This document shows positions 1 to 11,357 of a stretch of 64,000 bases of DNA, one piece after another. The notes below the pieces were generated by a model. That model was not told the DNA's origin. It was given only the letters and a program-made list of their open reading frames with translations, and did no database searches. Position numbers and translations under genes: made by a program. The stretch covers positions 3,472,001 to 3,536,000 of the forward strand of contig PYIU01000007.1 in NCBI GenBank assembly GCA_003415625.1, in the 5' to 3' direction. Numbering within the stretch: the stretch's first letter is position 1; each line of letters begins with the position of its first letter. The stretch is from Aquanectria penicillioides (lineage: Eukaryota > Ascomycota > Sordariomycetes > Hypocreales > Nectriaceae).

Positions 1-1
1 A

Positions 2-780
2 GAGGGTATTCCGACTTTGATCCTGGCTGCCCTAGCGTATGTCTACTTGCCGGCATCTCCTAGTCAATGCAATCTTCCTTGGTGCTCACCAAAACCAACT
101 CATAGCTGCTCGAGTCATCAAGGGTCGTGGCCAGGATCGCCAAGGAAAACTCAACTTCAAGCAGGTCTTTGCAGCATTTTTCGATTACAAGAATTATAAC
201 CAGGCAGCAATCATCTTTTGCCTCAACACTGCTTTTGGTTCTCTACCAGCATACCTGTTAACAATCCTTACAGCCATGGGCCTCGCGTCTCTGAGAGCAC
301 AGGGTCTCTCTGCGTGCCCTTATCTGTCCGCGCATGCTGTCTGTGTTCTCATCAGCTTCTTGTCTGATCGGGTTCAAAAACGAGGGATCTTTGCCATGGT
401 CTTTAGCGCTATCGGCACGGTGGTGTACATTCTGCTGGCCACCGTTCGCGCGACTGGTGTGCGATATTTTGCAACCTTTCTTGTATGTACTGGCGTTTTC
501 CCGGCTGTCGCGTTGAAATTTACCTGGGTCACGGACAACCAAGGTTCGCCTTCGAAGAGAGGTGCCGGACTCACCATCTTTGGTATGGTTGGCCAATGTG
601 GCCCAATTCTGGGAGCCAGAATTTTCCCCAAGACGGATGGACCATACTACGCCAAGGGAATGTGAGTTTGCAGCGGTGTCGTGTTGTTGGGTGTAAATTA
701 CGGGCGGCGAGGCTGGATTCACTGCTCTACAGCAGGGGTAAGACAGCATTCCGGGAGAAACAGTAAGCAGGTGGTTACCA
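2..780 (+). pseudogene. Decayed MFS transporter, Dal5/allantoate-permease-like (ACS family), 3' part
   Basis: The reading frame matches the C-terminal half of fungal anion:cation symporters: a helix followed by the loop 'SFLSDRVQKRG' and the late motif 'WVTDNQGSPSKRGAG', which resembles the family's 'W...N..G..KR' signature. The window edge cuts the 5' part. The copy is broken. Codons at 2-75 (EGIPTLILAALAYV...) are one frame away from the downstream frame that starts near 80. A TGA at 662-664 interrupts the frame, yet family-like sequence (VCSGVVLLGVNY) continues in the same frame to about 703, and the expected charged tail is then found only in another frame. GTGAGT at 662 could be read as an intron donor, but no good acceptor restores a family-like C terminus. 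It would have been a plasma-membrane importer of organic anions; it now appears non-functional. Confidence 0.72.
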
Positions 781-2303
781 GCAACATATATCAGGTCGGT
801 CTCATGCACTGTATTTGACCTCAATCGATATCATAACCAAGTCAAGTCGATTCATGCAGAACAAGCAATACATTACCCTCCATAGTACCCTCAATGTGCT
901 GACTGCTGTCAAGACTATTTTCTCAATTTTCAAGACCGTGATAGCTACTAGCCAGAGCTGCACTATCAATTTTTTTTCCATCAGAAGGAAGGTCAGAACA
1001 ACAAAAAGCCTGCCTAAAACAACCATTATATTCCCATATGTCTTGGAAACCATTGCTCTTGGGTGAGTTGAGAATTATAACCGAAATGACAAGATCATAC
1101 GACCTAGATGACGTCATTACCATTTGCTATGGGAAGATCTGACTTATTTCTACTAGTAAAAGTGCGGTTATGATTGGTTTATTTGAGAGAGAGGCGTCCG
1201 TTGAAACTCTTTCTGAAATAATAGTTGAGCCTGTCTATAAAAACCACGCCCAAATCATATCCTCTACTAACTAGAATGTAGGGTTCAGGTTCAAAGCCCC
1301 AAAATAGGGCAAGTTTCAAGAATGGAACTGTAGACTTGAAGATGTCTGAATAGTCACGTAGCGACAAGTGTAACGATCAACAAGTCAAGCATTAAATCTG
1401 GATCCCGATAAGAAGAAGGACGATAGCACGATCACGCCACATTAATCACTTGGAAATATACTGTAAGGTCGCATCGAGCATGGGGCGAAATACAAAATGG
1501 ATAGATAATGATTAGTGGTTTATTATCCCCCTAGCTCAAAACTTTGTAAAATAATTGCACGAATAGTCTCTCATGTGGCCTATCCTGGCCCCCCTGGTCG
1601 TGTGATTGGTCACACCTATGGAGCTGATGAGTTTTTTTAGGGAGCTCCGGTGGGCAGTTAATTTCACATGACGATCACACTCAATCCCACCAGATCATCC
1701 TGTTTTTTTTTTGGTCATTCGTCGTCAAGGATTTGAGTTGTTCTTCCGAATGGCATGACAATGCGGGGTACCCCTCACGCTAGATGATTTGCCTAGGATC
1801 CCCAAAATGAGCTGTGTGTGGGGAAGTTGAACGAGGCAGTCCAGCCATTATTTCCTGGAATATCCTTAAGTTCTGTGAGAAAGCGAGGGAAAAAAGTATC
1901 ATCTAGAAAGTTATTTTGCATCTATTCCCGTGGGTCGCTAATGCCTTGGCGAAACGTCTTACAAGCTGCAAATGAGTTATCTCCTTTCAAAATAGTCCTC
2001 TGCAACCATCAACTAGCCAGGTTGTTCCCCAGGAAGTCCCCCACCGGACCCCACCGGACCTGACATTTTGGCAAAATAATACTCCACATGTCTTCTATTC
2101 CACATTCAAACTATGTGGCTAGTTCGGCACGCCCACCGCACGAACCATGCTTGGTGCAAGGCACGCTCCGCCCACCGGGAATTTTCAAAACTGTCTGCAA
2201 GTTGAATCCGTTTCAAAAACCATAAATCTAGGCTGTGGACGTCATGTAAACTAGTTTTATCAACTGAAACCCAAGTTGTACATAGATTTCGGCTTCCTTC
2301 ACT
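781..2303. other. Intergenic region, no gene seen
   Basis: AT-rich sequence without a supported gene. The short open frames here lack codon bias, splice signals or family resemblance. The last 650 bp hold the CCCACCGG motif cluster described separately and probably the promoter of the secreted glycosidase that follows. Confidence 0.6.
1647..2178. promoter_or_regulatory. Cluster of CCCACCGG motifs upstream of the glycosidase
   Basis: CCCACCGG occurs at 2040-2047, 2050-2057 and 2171-2178, and inverted at 1647-1654. A near copy, CCCACCGC, is at 2132-2139. Two copies form a 10-bp tandem (CCCCACCGGA). Four exact 8-mers in about 530 bp just before a secreted hydrolase suggest a regulator binding site; the binding protein is unknown. 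Confidence 0.4.
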
Positions 2304-3789
2304 ATGCTTCTTCCACTGTCTATCCCTCTGTCCCTTGCGGGCATTGCCTTGGCTGCCCCAGCATTGGATAAACGCACAACCGTTTCAGGGACTGCCAAAG
2401 TTTTTCTCAATGAGTCTACAGGCACCCCGCAACAGCTTGCCTCAGGAGTACTCTATGGCATCCCGGATCAACAGAATCAGGTTGCTGATAAGTTCTACAC
2501 CGACATCGGTTTCAAGTACAACAGGGCTGGTGGTGCACAGCTCAGCGACCCGGGATGGATTGGCTCTCTCGCCGGCTATCAAGTGGGTGACCCTGTACCT
2601 TCAGTCTGAACCTCGCTAACAAAAGCAGGCTCGGTTCAAATCTGCATTGAGCAATTACCAGACCACCAGGAAGTACGGTGGGACTTTCATCCTTCTTCCG
2701 CATGATATCTGGGGTGCCGATAGCACGCAGTCGTCAAGCGCCGTCTACCCTGGTGACGATGGTGACTGGACCGACTGGGACAACTATTTGACTCAGCTCA
2801 TCTCCGACATGAAAGCGAATGACATGATTGAAGATGTGGTTTTTGACATTTGGAATGAGCCAGACCTTACCTATTTCTGGAATCGAGAGCAGTCGCAGTA
2901 TCTCGAGCTTTGGGGTAGAACCTACCACCGAATCAAGTGTGTCCCGTGAGCCCTGAGGCAATTCAAAGCTGACAATATAATCAGAAAAGATTTGCCCTCC
3001 GTGGCAATTTCAGGACCATCATATGCTGGCTATCCATCTACATCCAACTCTTGGTGGACCAACTGGGCCGCCTTCATTGCCAAGAATGGAAGCGTGCCGA
3101 CCCAATACAGTTGGCACATGGAGGGAGGAACTGGAGATATGCAGTCCTCTGTCGCAAGCTACAAGACCATCCTGCAGAACAACGGTCTTGCCACTGACCA
3201 TGTCATCAACATCAATGAGTACGGCGTCTGGGCCGAACAGGTTCCTGCCGGCAGCGCATGGTGGATTGCCCAGTTGGAACGGGTCAACGCATTTGGCCTG
3301 CGCGGCAACTGGCTGTCCGGCAACGCTCTGCATGACTTCCTCGCAAATCTTCTTGGAAAGACGAACCCCACTGGTTCATCGTATGACTATACAGCTGGTG
3401 ACTATTGGCCCACAGCAGAGTGGCAGGTTTATCGGTACTACAAGCAAAACATGACGGGAACTCGCGTGCAGACTTACCCGACTACGGACCTGCTTGGTGA
3501 TGTGTACGCCGTCGTCGGCTCAAATACTGTGCGTTTGCTCGTCGGATCACGCGTGGCCACCGGTACATTTTACATCGAGCTGGAAAACCTCAAGGCTGTC
3601 GGCCTCCCAGAGAGCGGCACACTCCAGATCCACACCTGGGCCTTCACAGCCTCCAGCGACCACTACGCCGAGCTTGACGCGCCCAATGACCTGGGATGGT
3701 ATGGGCATGCGTACAGTGGCAACTCGATGTCGTTCCCAATTTTCCAGACTGATGTGTATACCACTTGGGCATTTGAGTTCTCCATATAG
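2304..3789 (+). CDS. Secreted GH39-like glycoside hydrolase
   Basis: Three exons (2304-2582, 2629-2936, 2985-3789) give 463 residues; the introns are 46 and 48 bp with clean GTGGGT/CAG and GTGTGT/CAG borders. The N terminus is a signal peptide (MLLPLSIPLSLAGIALAAPA) followed by a Lys-Arg pair that could be a Kex2 site, so the enzyme is probably secreted. The body looks like a clan GH-A barrel related to family 39. 'FDIWNEPD' carries the likely acid/base Glu near residue 170, and 'NINEYG' the likely nucleophile Glu near 274. The C-terminal ~110 residues look like a beta-sandwich accessory domain ('NTVRLLVGSR...FYIELENL'). By analogy it cleaves plant or fungal polysaccharide side chains, but the substrate cannot be read from sequence. 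No other carbohydrate enzyme lies beside it. The start is fixed by the signal peptide. Confidence 0.85.
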
Positions 3790-3947
3790 GTCACAGTTCG
3801 CTTCAAGCTGAGAATGTCCTACTTGTTTAGTAAAAAGTTGAGCCTAGCTAGTGAATAACAGCCCCATACGAAAAGAAAATATTGCGCGATATGTGTTGCA
3901 AACAAATCCAGTTCACGATAAATGTCCTATCAAGGTCGCTTATGGCA

Positions 3948-5037
3948 TCATAGGGACCTGAGGGTATCAGTAACATCAACGAAGCTAAACTCATTCAATG
4001 TCTCCTGCCAAAGTCTTTCCATTACATCCTTTCCCTCTGCAGTATACTGGAAAGGAGCGTACCTGTGAGTAGCATAAGTAAGCAAAGGAATGAATATCAA
4101 AGGAGGCAGAGGCAACTTACGGCGCGATCTCCCAGTTCACCAGAATGCATCCGTGCGACTCCTTCCCTTTTACCACTGAGGCATCTATATATGTCGAGGC
4201 GCCAACCTTCACAGTTCGAGCACTCGCTGCTTGGAACAGACCCATGAAAACCTTTGCAGCGACAGATCTATCACGATGCAATTGTGTGCCTTTGATGAAC
4301 CCTGGCTCAACAAGATTCACCACAACGTCATCGGCAGACACCAAGTCTGTAAGCTTCCATGTAGCCATTTGATTCAACAGCTTCGAGGTTGAGTATATAT
4401 CCATCGAGTCAAAGAATTTCTCATTGTCGAATGAGGGGAGAAGCGGGACTTCGTTTTTGTTGGGAAACTTGGCAGTGATTGAAAGCATGGCCGTGCTTAT
4501 GGTTAATCGTCCCGGCGAGCCAGCGGGGGACTTTCGCTTCAAGACGGGCAACAAAAGAATACTGAGGAGTAAAGTCGAGAGATAATTGATCTGAAATGTT
4601 TCCTCGTGACCTGTAGTGGGCACGATCTTGAAGCCACCAAAGCCCAAGCCGGCATTCAAGATGGCAATGTCAAGACGGGACAACTCTTTGTCAGCCCGCG
4701 CCACAAAGGCTCGGATGGAGTCGTAAGAGGCCATATCCAACTGCCATACACTAACTACAGCATTCGGATATTGTCTTCGCAGCTCGGAAGCTGCAGTCTC
4801 GCCTTTCGTCGTCGAACGGACGGCCATGATGAGCCGGGAAAGCTTGTAGGAGAGCAGTTGGCTGGCACATTCCAGTCCTAAGCCTGTATTGGAACCCGTC
4901 ACAATGACAACATTTCCAGAAAGGTCAGTGCTTTTGGGCGGAGTTCGGTGCTTGGTGAGGAATTGGTTCTTGATAAAATGGTTAGGAAAGAATGGGGTGG
5001 TATCAGGAGGCAGTTCCTTGGAGGACGGCATGGTCAA
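3948..5037 (-). CDS. Short-chain dehydrogenase/reductase, retinol-dehydrogenase-like
   Basis: Two exons on the minus strand (4121-5037, 4062-3948) give 343 residues. Without splicing the frame stops at a TAA inside the donor GTAAGT. Removing 58 bp (4063-4120) restores a family-typical tail (APYAPFQYTAEGKDVMERLW...). Classical SDR features are present: the NAD(P) motif 'VTGSNTGLGLE' near residue 47, 'NAG' near 128 and the catalytic 'YSTSK' (Tyr-x3-Lys) near 217. The short N-terminal 'PPDTTPFFPNHFIKNQF' and the C-terminal tail are typical of fungal versions of this subgroup. It should carry out NAD(P)(H)-dependent carbonyl/alcohol oxidoreduction on an unknown substrate. The gene converges on the glycosidase, with only 158 bp between the two stops. 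An ATG two codons downstream is an alternative start. Confidence 0.88.
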
Positions 5038-5852
5038 TCTGGTACCAGCCCAGTGAGGGGAAGATACCTTCTGAACGGGTTTAGCTAGGAAAAGACCTTA
5101 AACTTGTGGAAGTGTCAGAAATGCCATTGATGTGAACCAAGAGTACTCGGTGGATGTGCATCTTTTTATACCTGTGTATTGAGGACATTGCTGACCTGTG
5201 ACAGTGCACAGGAGTTAGGGAAGCGTTAGCGTCGTCAGCACATCCTTGACTTTGGAATTTTTCCCACCTCCCTGACCACAAATCCTAGATCCATTGTCGT
5301 CACATAATGGATAACTACCGGTACAAGGCGCCTTCTTGGTGCTCTTCGAGTGGCATAGCCAACACAGCAGGATGTTGACTTGGCCCAACCACCGTAGCAG
5401 CAAATGAAGACTATACCTTATTCGGCAGTCAATATCCTGCATTAGCGCCATCTAATCCCGGCCAATCCTTCCCCAGCGGGGCGAACTAACTACCCTTTGC
5501 ACTGAGACAACCTCGTCGGCTGAGGTCAGCTAACGCGACACATCACCCATTGCACGTCGATTATGACATCCAACATTTTCTTTCACACCTCGGGCCTGCG
5601 CAGAATAGAATCAACTACATTTCCGGACGGTTACCGGCTACTGTTCTGGGTAAACAATCCGAAATGCAAGGCTTGCATATCAGCATTGCGGATACAATCT
5701 CAGCCACCGACACCATTCAATACCCAGAAATCCTCGGCGTCTGCACGACTGCAGTGGTAAACGAGTCGGATCAACTTTCGTAGGGTCCGGTCCAAAAATC
5801 AGTCTCTGCTTGACTTATCAGGGTAACTTACTCTCTTGTCCGCTTATCAAGC
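5038..5852. other. Intergenic region between divergent genes
   Basis: This is the promoter space of the SDR (minus) and the next gene (plus). I see no supported coding exon, repeat or RNA gene. Short open frames around 5550-5780 look random. Confidence 0.55.
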
Positions 5853-7513
5853 ATGGCTCCTCCTGAAAAGGCTGGTAAGTCCCCGCCCAAGTTTATCGAA
5901 GCACAGTGCCACCCACTTGGACGCGAGAGCCCGTGTATCTAATAGGTCATCAACAACAGAGATGCCTTTCATCCTGACAGACGGCAATGGTAAGTCTGAA
6001 CAGGGCAAGCGCAAACTCATACGGCAATACGTAATGCTTGGTAAGAACCGAGGCAAAACTCGTAATGCTAAGCCCATCAAAACGGAAACCCTCCATAATC
6101 CCGAGGGCCATAATAGGGATCCAGAGGAGTCTTTAGGTCTATTGATCAAAATGCGCTACCCCACGATCCCTAATCGAGTTGGATCTGAGCTCTCTTTCAC
6201 GCAGTTTGCCGCTGTTGTGGAGCCAGCGTTGTTGAACGACCTACTGAAATGTAAGTCTTTACTGGCAACCAACATTCACGGTGTCCATCGTTCTCATCTC
6301 GATAATTCTAGTTTCGTTCATAGCGAAGAGAATCATGTACCCCCTAGAGAAACATATCATATTCCACAGAAAGACCAAAGTCGATACAGCATGGTTTGAG
6401 CTTTTAACCTCCGACGCTGCCTACCTACACGCGGCAGTCTTCGCATCACAAGCCTATGTGTTTTCTGCATCTTCCCGGACAACTCCCATGGCGGCTAGAC
6501 AGGCAATCGTGCACCATTCTGCAGCTTTGCGATTGCTCCGAGAAAGACTATCAATCTCAAGCAAAGAGAACCAAGTCTCAGATTCTACGGTGCTCGTGGT
6601 ATTATATCTCACCCTACACGCTCACTTCATGATCAACTATGACACTGCCAAGCACCACATGGAGGGGCTGCGCAAGATTGTCGATGTGAGAGGTGGCTTA
6701 ACCTCATTCAGTCACAACACCAAGCTCGTCATGGAGATGTTGAAGTAAGCATTCCAAACCACCCCACGCAACCACCACTCGACGAGCCCGTTCTAACACT
6801 TTCTTAGATGTGATCTAGGAATAGCACTCCACAATGGCACAGAGCCCCTTTTTTTTGCGGACCCATTCACAGAACCCCTAGTACCATATGACTTAGCAAA
6901 GTTAGACGCGGAAGATCCAGAATCTTCAGTAACGAAGGTTTATTGGAAACCAGTCGACCTAAACATCAACCCAGATTTGGTCCAAGCATGGACATTTTTG
7001 AAGAGGTTCTGCTCAACCATAAATTCTGCCGCCGAGCGCAAACGCCAGCTACCCAAGGAAACGTTACTAAACGCAATGGCTTCGGTTATGTACCGCCTGC
7101 TTCGCATGGATAACTTCGACTCCACTTCTATTTATGAAGCAATCCGCCTTGGCCTCCTTGCCTTCTCATCTCACATCTTCCTCAATTGGCAAGATGCAAA
7201 GCCTCCACATACATGTCTCCCTCGCAACTATCGAACTTGCCTTCTGAAACTCGAGCTGCCCACCATGTTAGCACCCCAGATTATTGTCTGGCTACTTATG
7301 GTTGGATCTCTGTCCATCTTCACCGCAGCTGATGACACTTGGCTGATGCCTTGGATGCGACTGAATATCGAGTTATGCGAATCCAAAACGTGGGGCGAGC
7401 TGCGCGGACAGCTTAGGGCATTTCCCTGGATTGATATATTGCATAACAACCCAGGGCGAGCGACATTCGATACTGCATTAAAATACCCGACAGATGATAT
7501 AGCAGCGGTATAA
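5853..7513 (+). CDS. Fungal-specific transcription-factor-domain protein (fungal_trans_2 type, no zinc cluster)
   Basis: Four exons (5853-5874, 5960-6250, 6312-6744, 6808-7513) give 483 residues. All three introns have GTAAG donors. The first ATG exon (MAPPEKA) is short, but its donor, CTAAT branch site and ACAG acceptor keep the frame; the alternative is an unspliced start at 5962 (MPFILTDGNG). The N-terminal 'RKLIRQYVMLGKNRGK' is typical of a family of fungal proteins with the PF11951-type domain and no Zn2Cys6 cluster. The rest is a helical domain ('HHSAALRLLRERLS', 'MEGLRKIVDVRGGL'), again typical of the family. The protein is presumably nuclear and regulatory; its targets are unknown. 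Everything after 5962 is well supported. Confidence 0.78.
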
Positions 7514-8306
7514 GTCTGCGAAAACTCCTTATTCCTTAAAGGAGCGATGGGTTGTTGATGATGAGACACCGGCAAAACACCGATGCATAACGCTGTAGGG
7601 TAAGTGAACGGGACTAGACAGCAGCGAACTCATCTGACGAGGTAGTCTAAACGCTTTGGCGAGTGGCTAGAATAAAAATGGATCGAATCTTAAACGATAA
7701 TATAATACGGACTGAACCTAGGTCTTCATGAAGAGGTCAAATGCGCACGGTTTCTAAATTACACTTAAATAGGGAAAACTCCGTTGATTCCTTGTCCCCG
7801 TGGTGCCATTATCTTTGTGGCAAGCTCCACACTTCCCCAGGCACATACTCGTAGTGCCTTCATGGGTGGGACACGCGAACAAGAAGCTAGTTTGCTTCTT
7901 ATTGCGCTCAGTGTTTATAGTCTCACGAAGGCTGAAATCCAAATGATCATAGGATTAATTATTGGCATCCCTTATTAGTTGAGTGACTCCTCTGTATCTA
8001 CCTCCCATTGACATGTCTAGACGGGATGTAGCATGTCTTACAATGGTGCTGAAGCTATGATACCTGTAGTGATCCCAGAGGCTAAGGTCAACACAGCCGG
8101 CCCAACCCCGCACTCAGCATTTCCAGCAAAAAGCGACGAACGAGATAACACCCTCCAGCAGCCAGCCATTGGATTCAAGGGCATCCGTCAATTGACCCGC
8201 CGATTGATCCAGTCCCAGTAGTTTTCGAGCTTGGGCTATAGGATACGCCTTGCGTGAACCAAGGCTTGGCCTTGGTACGGAGAGGCGCTTCGTGCCAAGT
8301 TCTGAG
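7514..8306. other. Intergenic region
   Basis: No supported gene. A 62-codon frame at 8033-8221 has an ATG but no recognisable features and is not called. The 3' end of this stretch would have been the promoter of the neighbouring zinc-cluster relic. Confidence 0.5.
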
Positions 8307-10673
8307 ATGTCTTCATTTGAGATTTAAAACCGCCCAAAGGATGGCGATGGCATCGCGTCTGCAGTCGATGCCGATGCACCGACTTTGTCGCCGCTCCTCC
8401 CAAACACGCGGTCAAGGGCAAGAAGGGTTCGTCGCTACGGATTTGCGTGTACAAGTTGCAAATCTCGCAAGGTCAAATGCAGTGGAGACCAGCCCGTGTG
8501 TCGCGGCTGCAGCAGGTCAGGCGAAGATGGAAGATTGCATCTGGCCGTCTCAAGACTCGATGGAAAGCCGACTACGAAGCGCCAACGCCCATATTAGGGA
8601 GTTGGAATCTGCCGCTCAAGAACAGGCACACGATAAGCAAACAGGTCATTTGCAAACTTCCCACGTCTCAACAGACACGCCGGCAAGAGCACAAGCCCAA
8701 TTAAACTCGGATTCCAGCCCAGCAACAACAAATGATGGCGCTTCGCAACGTGCCATCTCTCACTCAGATTCCTCACTTTGGTTCCAAGTCGGCATCGGAG
8801 AGGACGGTACCATAACTTACAACGGCCCGACAAGTCGATTCCATGCCGGGTCGCTCAAAGGGGACTGGCGAAGATGGAGGTGGTCTACACCCACTGCACA
8901 TAGATGCATTGCAGTCCCAATATGCACTTATGGACTCTGTTTGGATGCCTTGGATATCTTCCCAGCCTTTCATGATGGGAACAGGCGTCGAAACAGAAAC
9001 TGACCTTGTTCTTCTCGATATATACTGGAGTTGGCTGCACCCGCTCCACAACTGCGTCTATCGTCCAGCCATGATTATGGAGTTGGCGCTTGGGGGCCCC
9101 TATTGCTCCAACTTTTTGCTTATGTGCATTTTTGGGTTAGTGGCGAGACATCTCCCAAAGCAGCACCCAAGCTTTCAGGGCTTGGGTCAGGGTGATCAGT
9201 ATATCGCCCAAGCCAAGGTGCTCCTGTTGGGGGAGGTGGCTGCATCTAGGCCCTCCATTCCAACCATCCAAGGGCTCATGATACTCGGCGGTCGGCAATG
9301 CGCCATGGGAAATAGCTCAGAAGGGTGGCTCTATACCAGGATGGCTATTCGGATGATGACTGACATTGGACTTCATCTCGATGCAACGAAGCTCTCCAAG
9401 CTGGAGAAGTAGACGCCGGCTGAGACGGAGACTCGAAAACGACTATACAACTCAGCATATATATGGGATAAAACCTTGAGTCTTGCCTTGGGCCGTCCAC
9501 CATCATTACCAAGACAGCCATATCCGACGGACGAGATACTGGATAAATTTGACGACGAACGGACGTGGCGGCCGATTTACGCCGTCGAAGTTCTGGAACT
9601 GTTCTCCCCTCACCGACCTTGAACACATCGACATTTTGTGCGTTTTGCCGCATTCATGAGATCACAACTGATATGATGCTTCTCTTCTCGACGATACCGA
9701 GTCATGAAATGTTCACCACGCATATCGGTGACCTTGATGCAAGGATTCAGCAATGGCATATGGAACTGCCCGATCGCCTTGAAATCATTGAACCTGCGAC
9801 CATGCCACAGAGTCCCCTCCACATATCGCATCTCTCAAGTAAGACCCTCTTCTGTTTTTTTGGTATGGGACTAACTGTGAATAGTCTTCTTTATCACACA
9901 CTTCGGATTCTCCTTCGCAAGTCATCATTAGTTTCCCCAGATACCACCCAGAGGGATCAACATATGAACGACTGCATTGTGCATTCAAAAAGCATATATG
10001 ACATCCATGGACTGTATACACGAACATTTCCGCATCGGCTGATGACCTACCAAGTTAGCTATTGCATTTTCATCACGGCAAGCATAGAGGTTCAGGAACT
10101 TCGGGTCGCCCCAACACAGCCACGGAAGGACGAAGCTGCTGCGAGACTTGCTGCCGCGGTCAAGGTTCTACAAGATGAAGCATCTCACACCCCTGGAATT
10201 AGCAGAAGTCTTGATACCATCCGCAGACTTCTCTGTGCCGGACAAAGCCGAACCTTAACAGTACGTGCAAACACGGAAGGCCAGTATTCTCGAAGTATGA
10301 GTAATTTTCAACGGCAATCGAGCATGACGCGTGGGAACCGGCAATCAGACAACAGACACAGCATTTAAGGGAGGCAATCTTTCGGCGAACCGATGCCTGC
10401 ACAATGACTCCCGTCAACCCTCACTTTCCCCTAGTAAACAATGGTGTAATCTCCGGTGACGATTACACTATCTTCTTCCCAACAGGCGGATTCGGCGTGG
10501 ACGATAATTCGGGGCTGCCGTGAATTGATACGGGGGCTGGTTTTCATCCCGGAGCTATCTCTTGGCTTGCGGCTGAAGATCTACGTAGGCCGCCAGCACC
10601 TTTTGCTCTGATTGATCAAGGGTGGGGTTTATCGAGCAACCCAAGCAGATATTCGGGTAGTCGAATTGAATAG
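8307..10673 (+). pseudogene. Zn2Cys6 transcription factor, multiply broken
   Basis: A complete regulator gene can be followed through three frames. It starts at ATG 8307 (MSSFEI) and meets TAA at 8325-8327, after which the same frame continues into an Arg-rich stretch and a zinc cluster (ACTSCKSRKVKC...CRGC). The sixth Cys of the cluster is lost from frame at about 8529-8545, where a 7-bp tandem duplication (GAAGATG/GAAGATT) shifts to the frame carrying 'EDCIWPSQ'. A second shift lies near 8860-8880, before 'GGGLHPLHIDALQSQ'. TAG at 9410-9412 interrupts 'LEK*TPAETETRKR', where the middle domain continues in frame as 'LYNSAYIWDKTLSLALGRPP'. A third shift is near 9590. TGA at 10521-10523 sits before 'IDTGAGFHPGAISWLA'. 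The middle part is a typical fungal_trans regulatory domain. With so many independent lesions, functional regulator is unlikely. Confidence 0.85.
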
Positions 10674-11357
10674 CGGGCCCGTTCATGTTGGCAGGAGAAA
10701 TGAAATATCAACGAAAACGCTTGACCATGTTGCTTCAATATGCTCTGTAACTTTAGGCGTATTGATTTTCTCTTTCTCCATAGTAAGAGTGATTCGGCTC
10801 AAGATCTTTACTGTGGTAGAGACAATACATATTCGGACTCGACATTGGATTCCATTCAAACAAGCTATCCTCGGGTTTGGCAATTCGCATCAGCAGTTGG
10901 TGGGGTAGTTGGCAAGTGTGGATTTGTCAACCTCGCGTTCCGTCTCTAGATAGCAATAAGTTACCTTGTACAATCAGTGGAGATTTCAATTGAGCGGATT
11001 TGGGCAAACATTTATTCGTCGGACGTATCGGCCCGTTGCAAAGCGGCATACAGCCGCAGTTTAGTAATGGCTGCCCGCCGTATCAAATCCTTTGCTTTGC
11101 TAATCCCGAGCTTCATGTGCGGAGTAGCTAACGGCACTGCCGACGATAAGACGAAGATAAGATACGGCAGTGGCGGCAAGGCCGATGAGATCGATCTGAG
11201 ACAGGTGGAACATTAAACCTCCATGAGGGGAGACTCCGGTCACGGCATTTATGACTTTGACATCAGCCCAACGCGACGTCCGAACGAGCAGGGCCTGGTC
11301 TGTGAGAGACACGGGATTCGTTTTGTAATTGCTCCAAAAAACACACACTGCTCCAAG
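10674..11357. other. Intergenic region, promoter side of the P450
   Basis: No gene seen. It contains the inverted repeat with two GATAAG sites listed separately. An in-frame upward extension of the P450 frame to 11223 has no P450-like sequence and is probably 5' leader. Confidence 0.55.
11132..11172. promoter_or_regulatory. 8-bp inverted repeat enclosing two GATAAG sites
   Basis: CACTGCCG (11135-11142) and its exact reverse complement CGGCAGTG (11165-11172) flank two GATAAG hexamers at 11145-11150 and 11156-11161. The left arm also lies within CGGCA-C-TGCCG, an interrupted palindrome. GATAAG is the core site of GATA factors such as AreA and the siderophore repressors. The arms carry CGG/CCG triplets of the kind bound by zinc-cluster proteins. 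It sits about 190 bp before the P450 start. Confidence 0.45.

Noticed and set aside
662..780. Intron at GTGAGT 662 rescuing the left-edge MFS gene
   Set aside because: The in-frame sequence right after the TGA still looks like transporter (VCSGVVLLGVNY), so it is exon with a stop, and no acceptor leads to a normal C terminus.
8033..8221. 62-codon ATG frame upstream of the zinc-cluster relic
   Set aside because: Reads somewhat protein-like at its end (RQLTRRLIQSQ), but no splice partner or recognisable domain; too weak to call.
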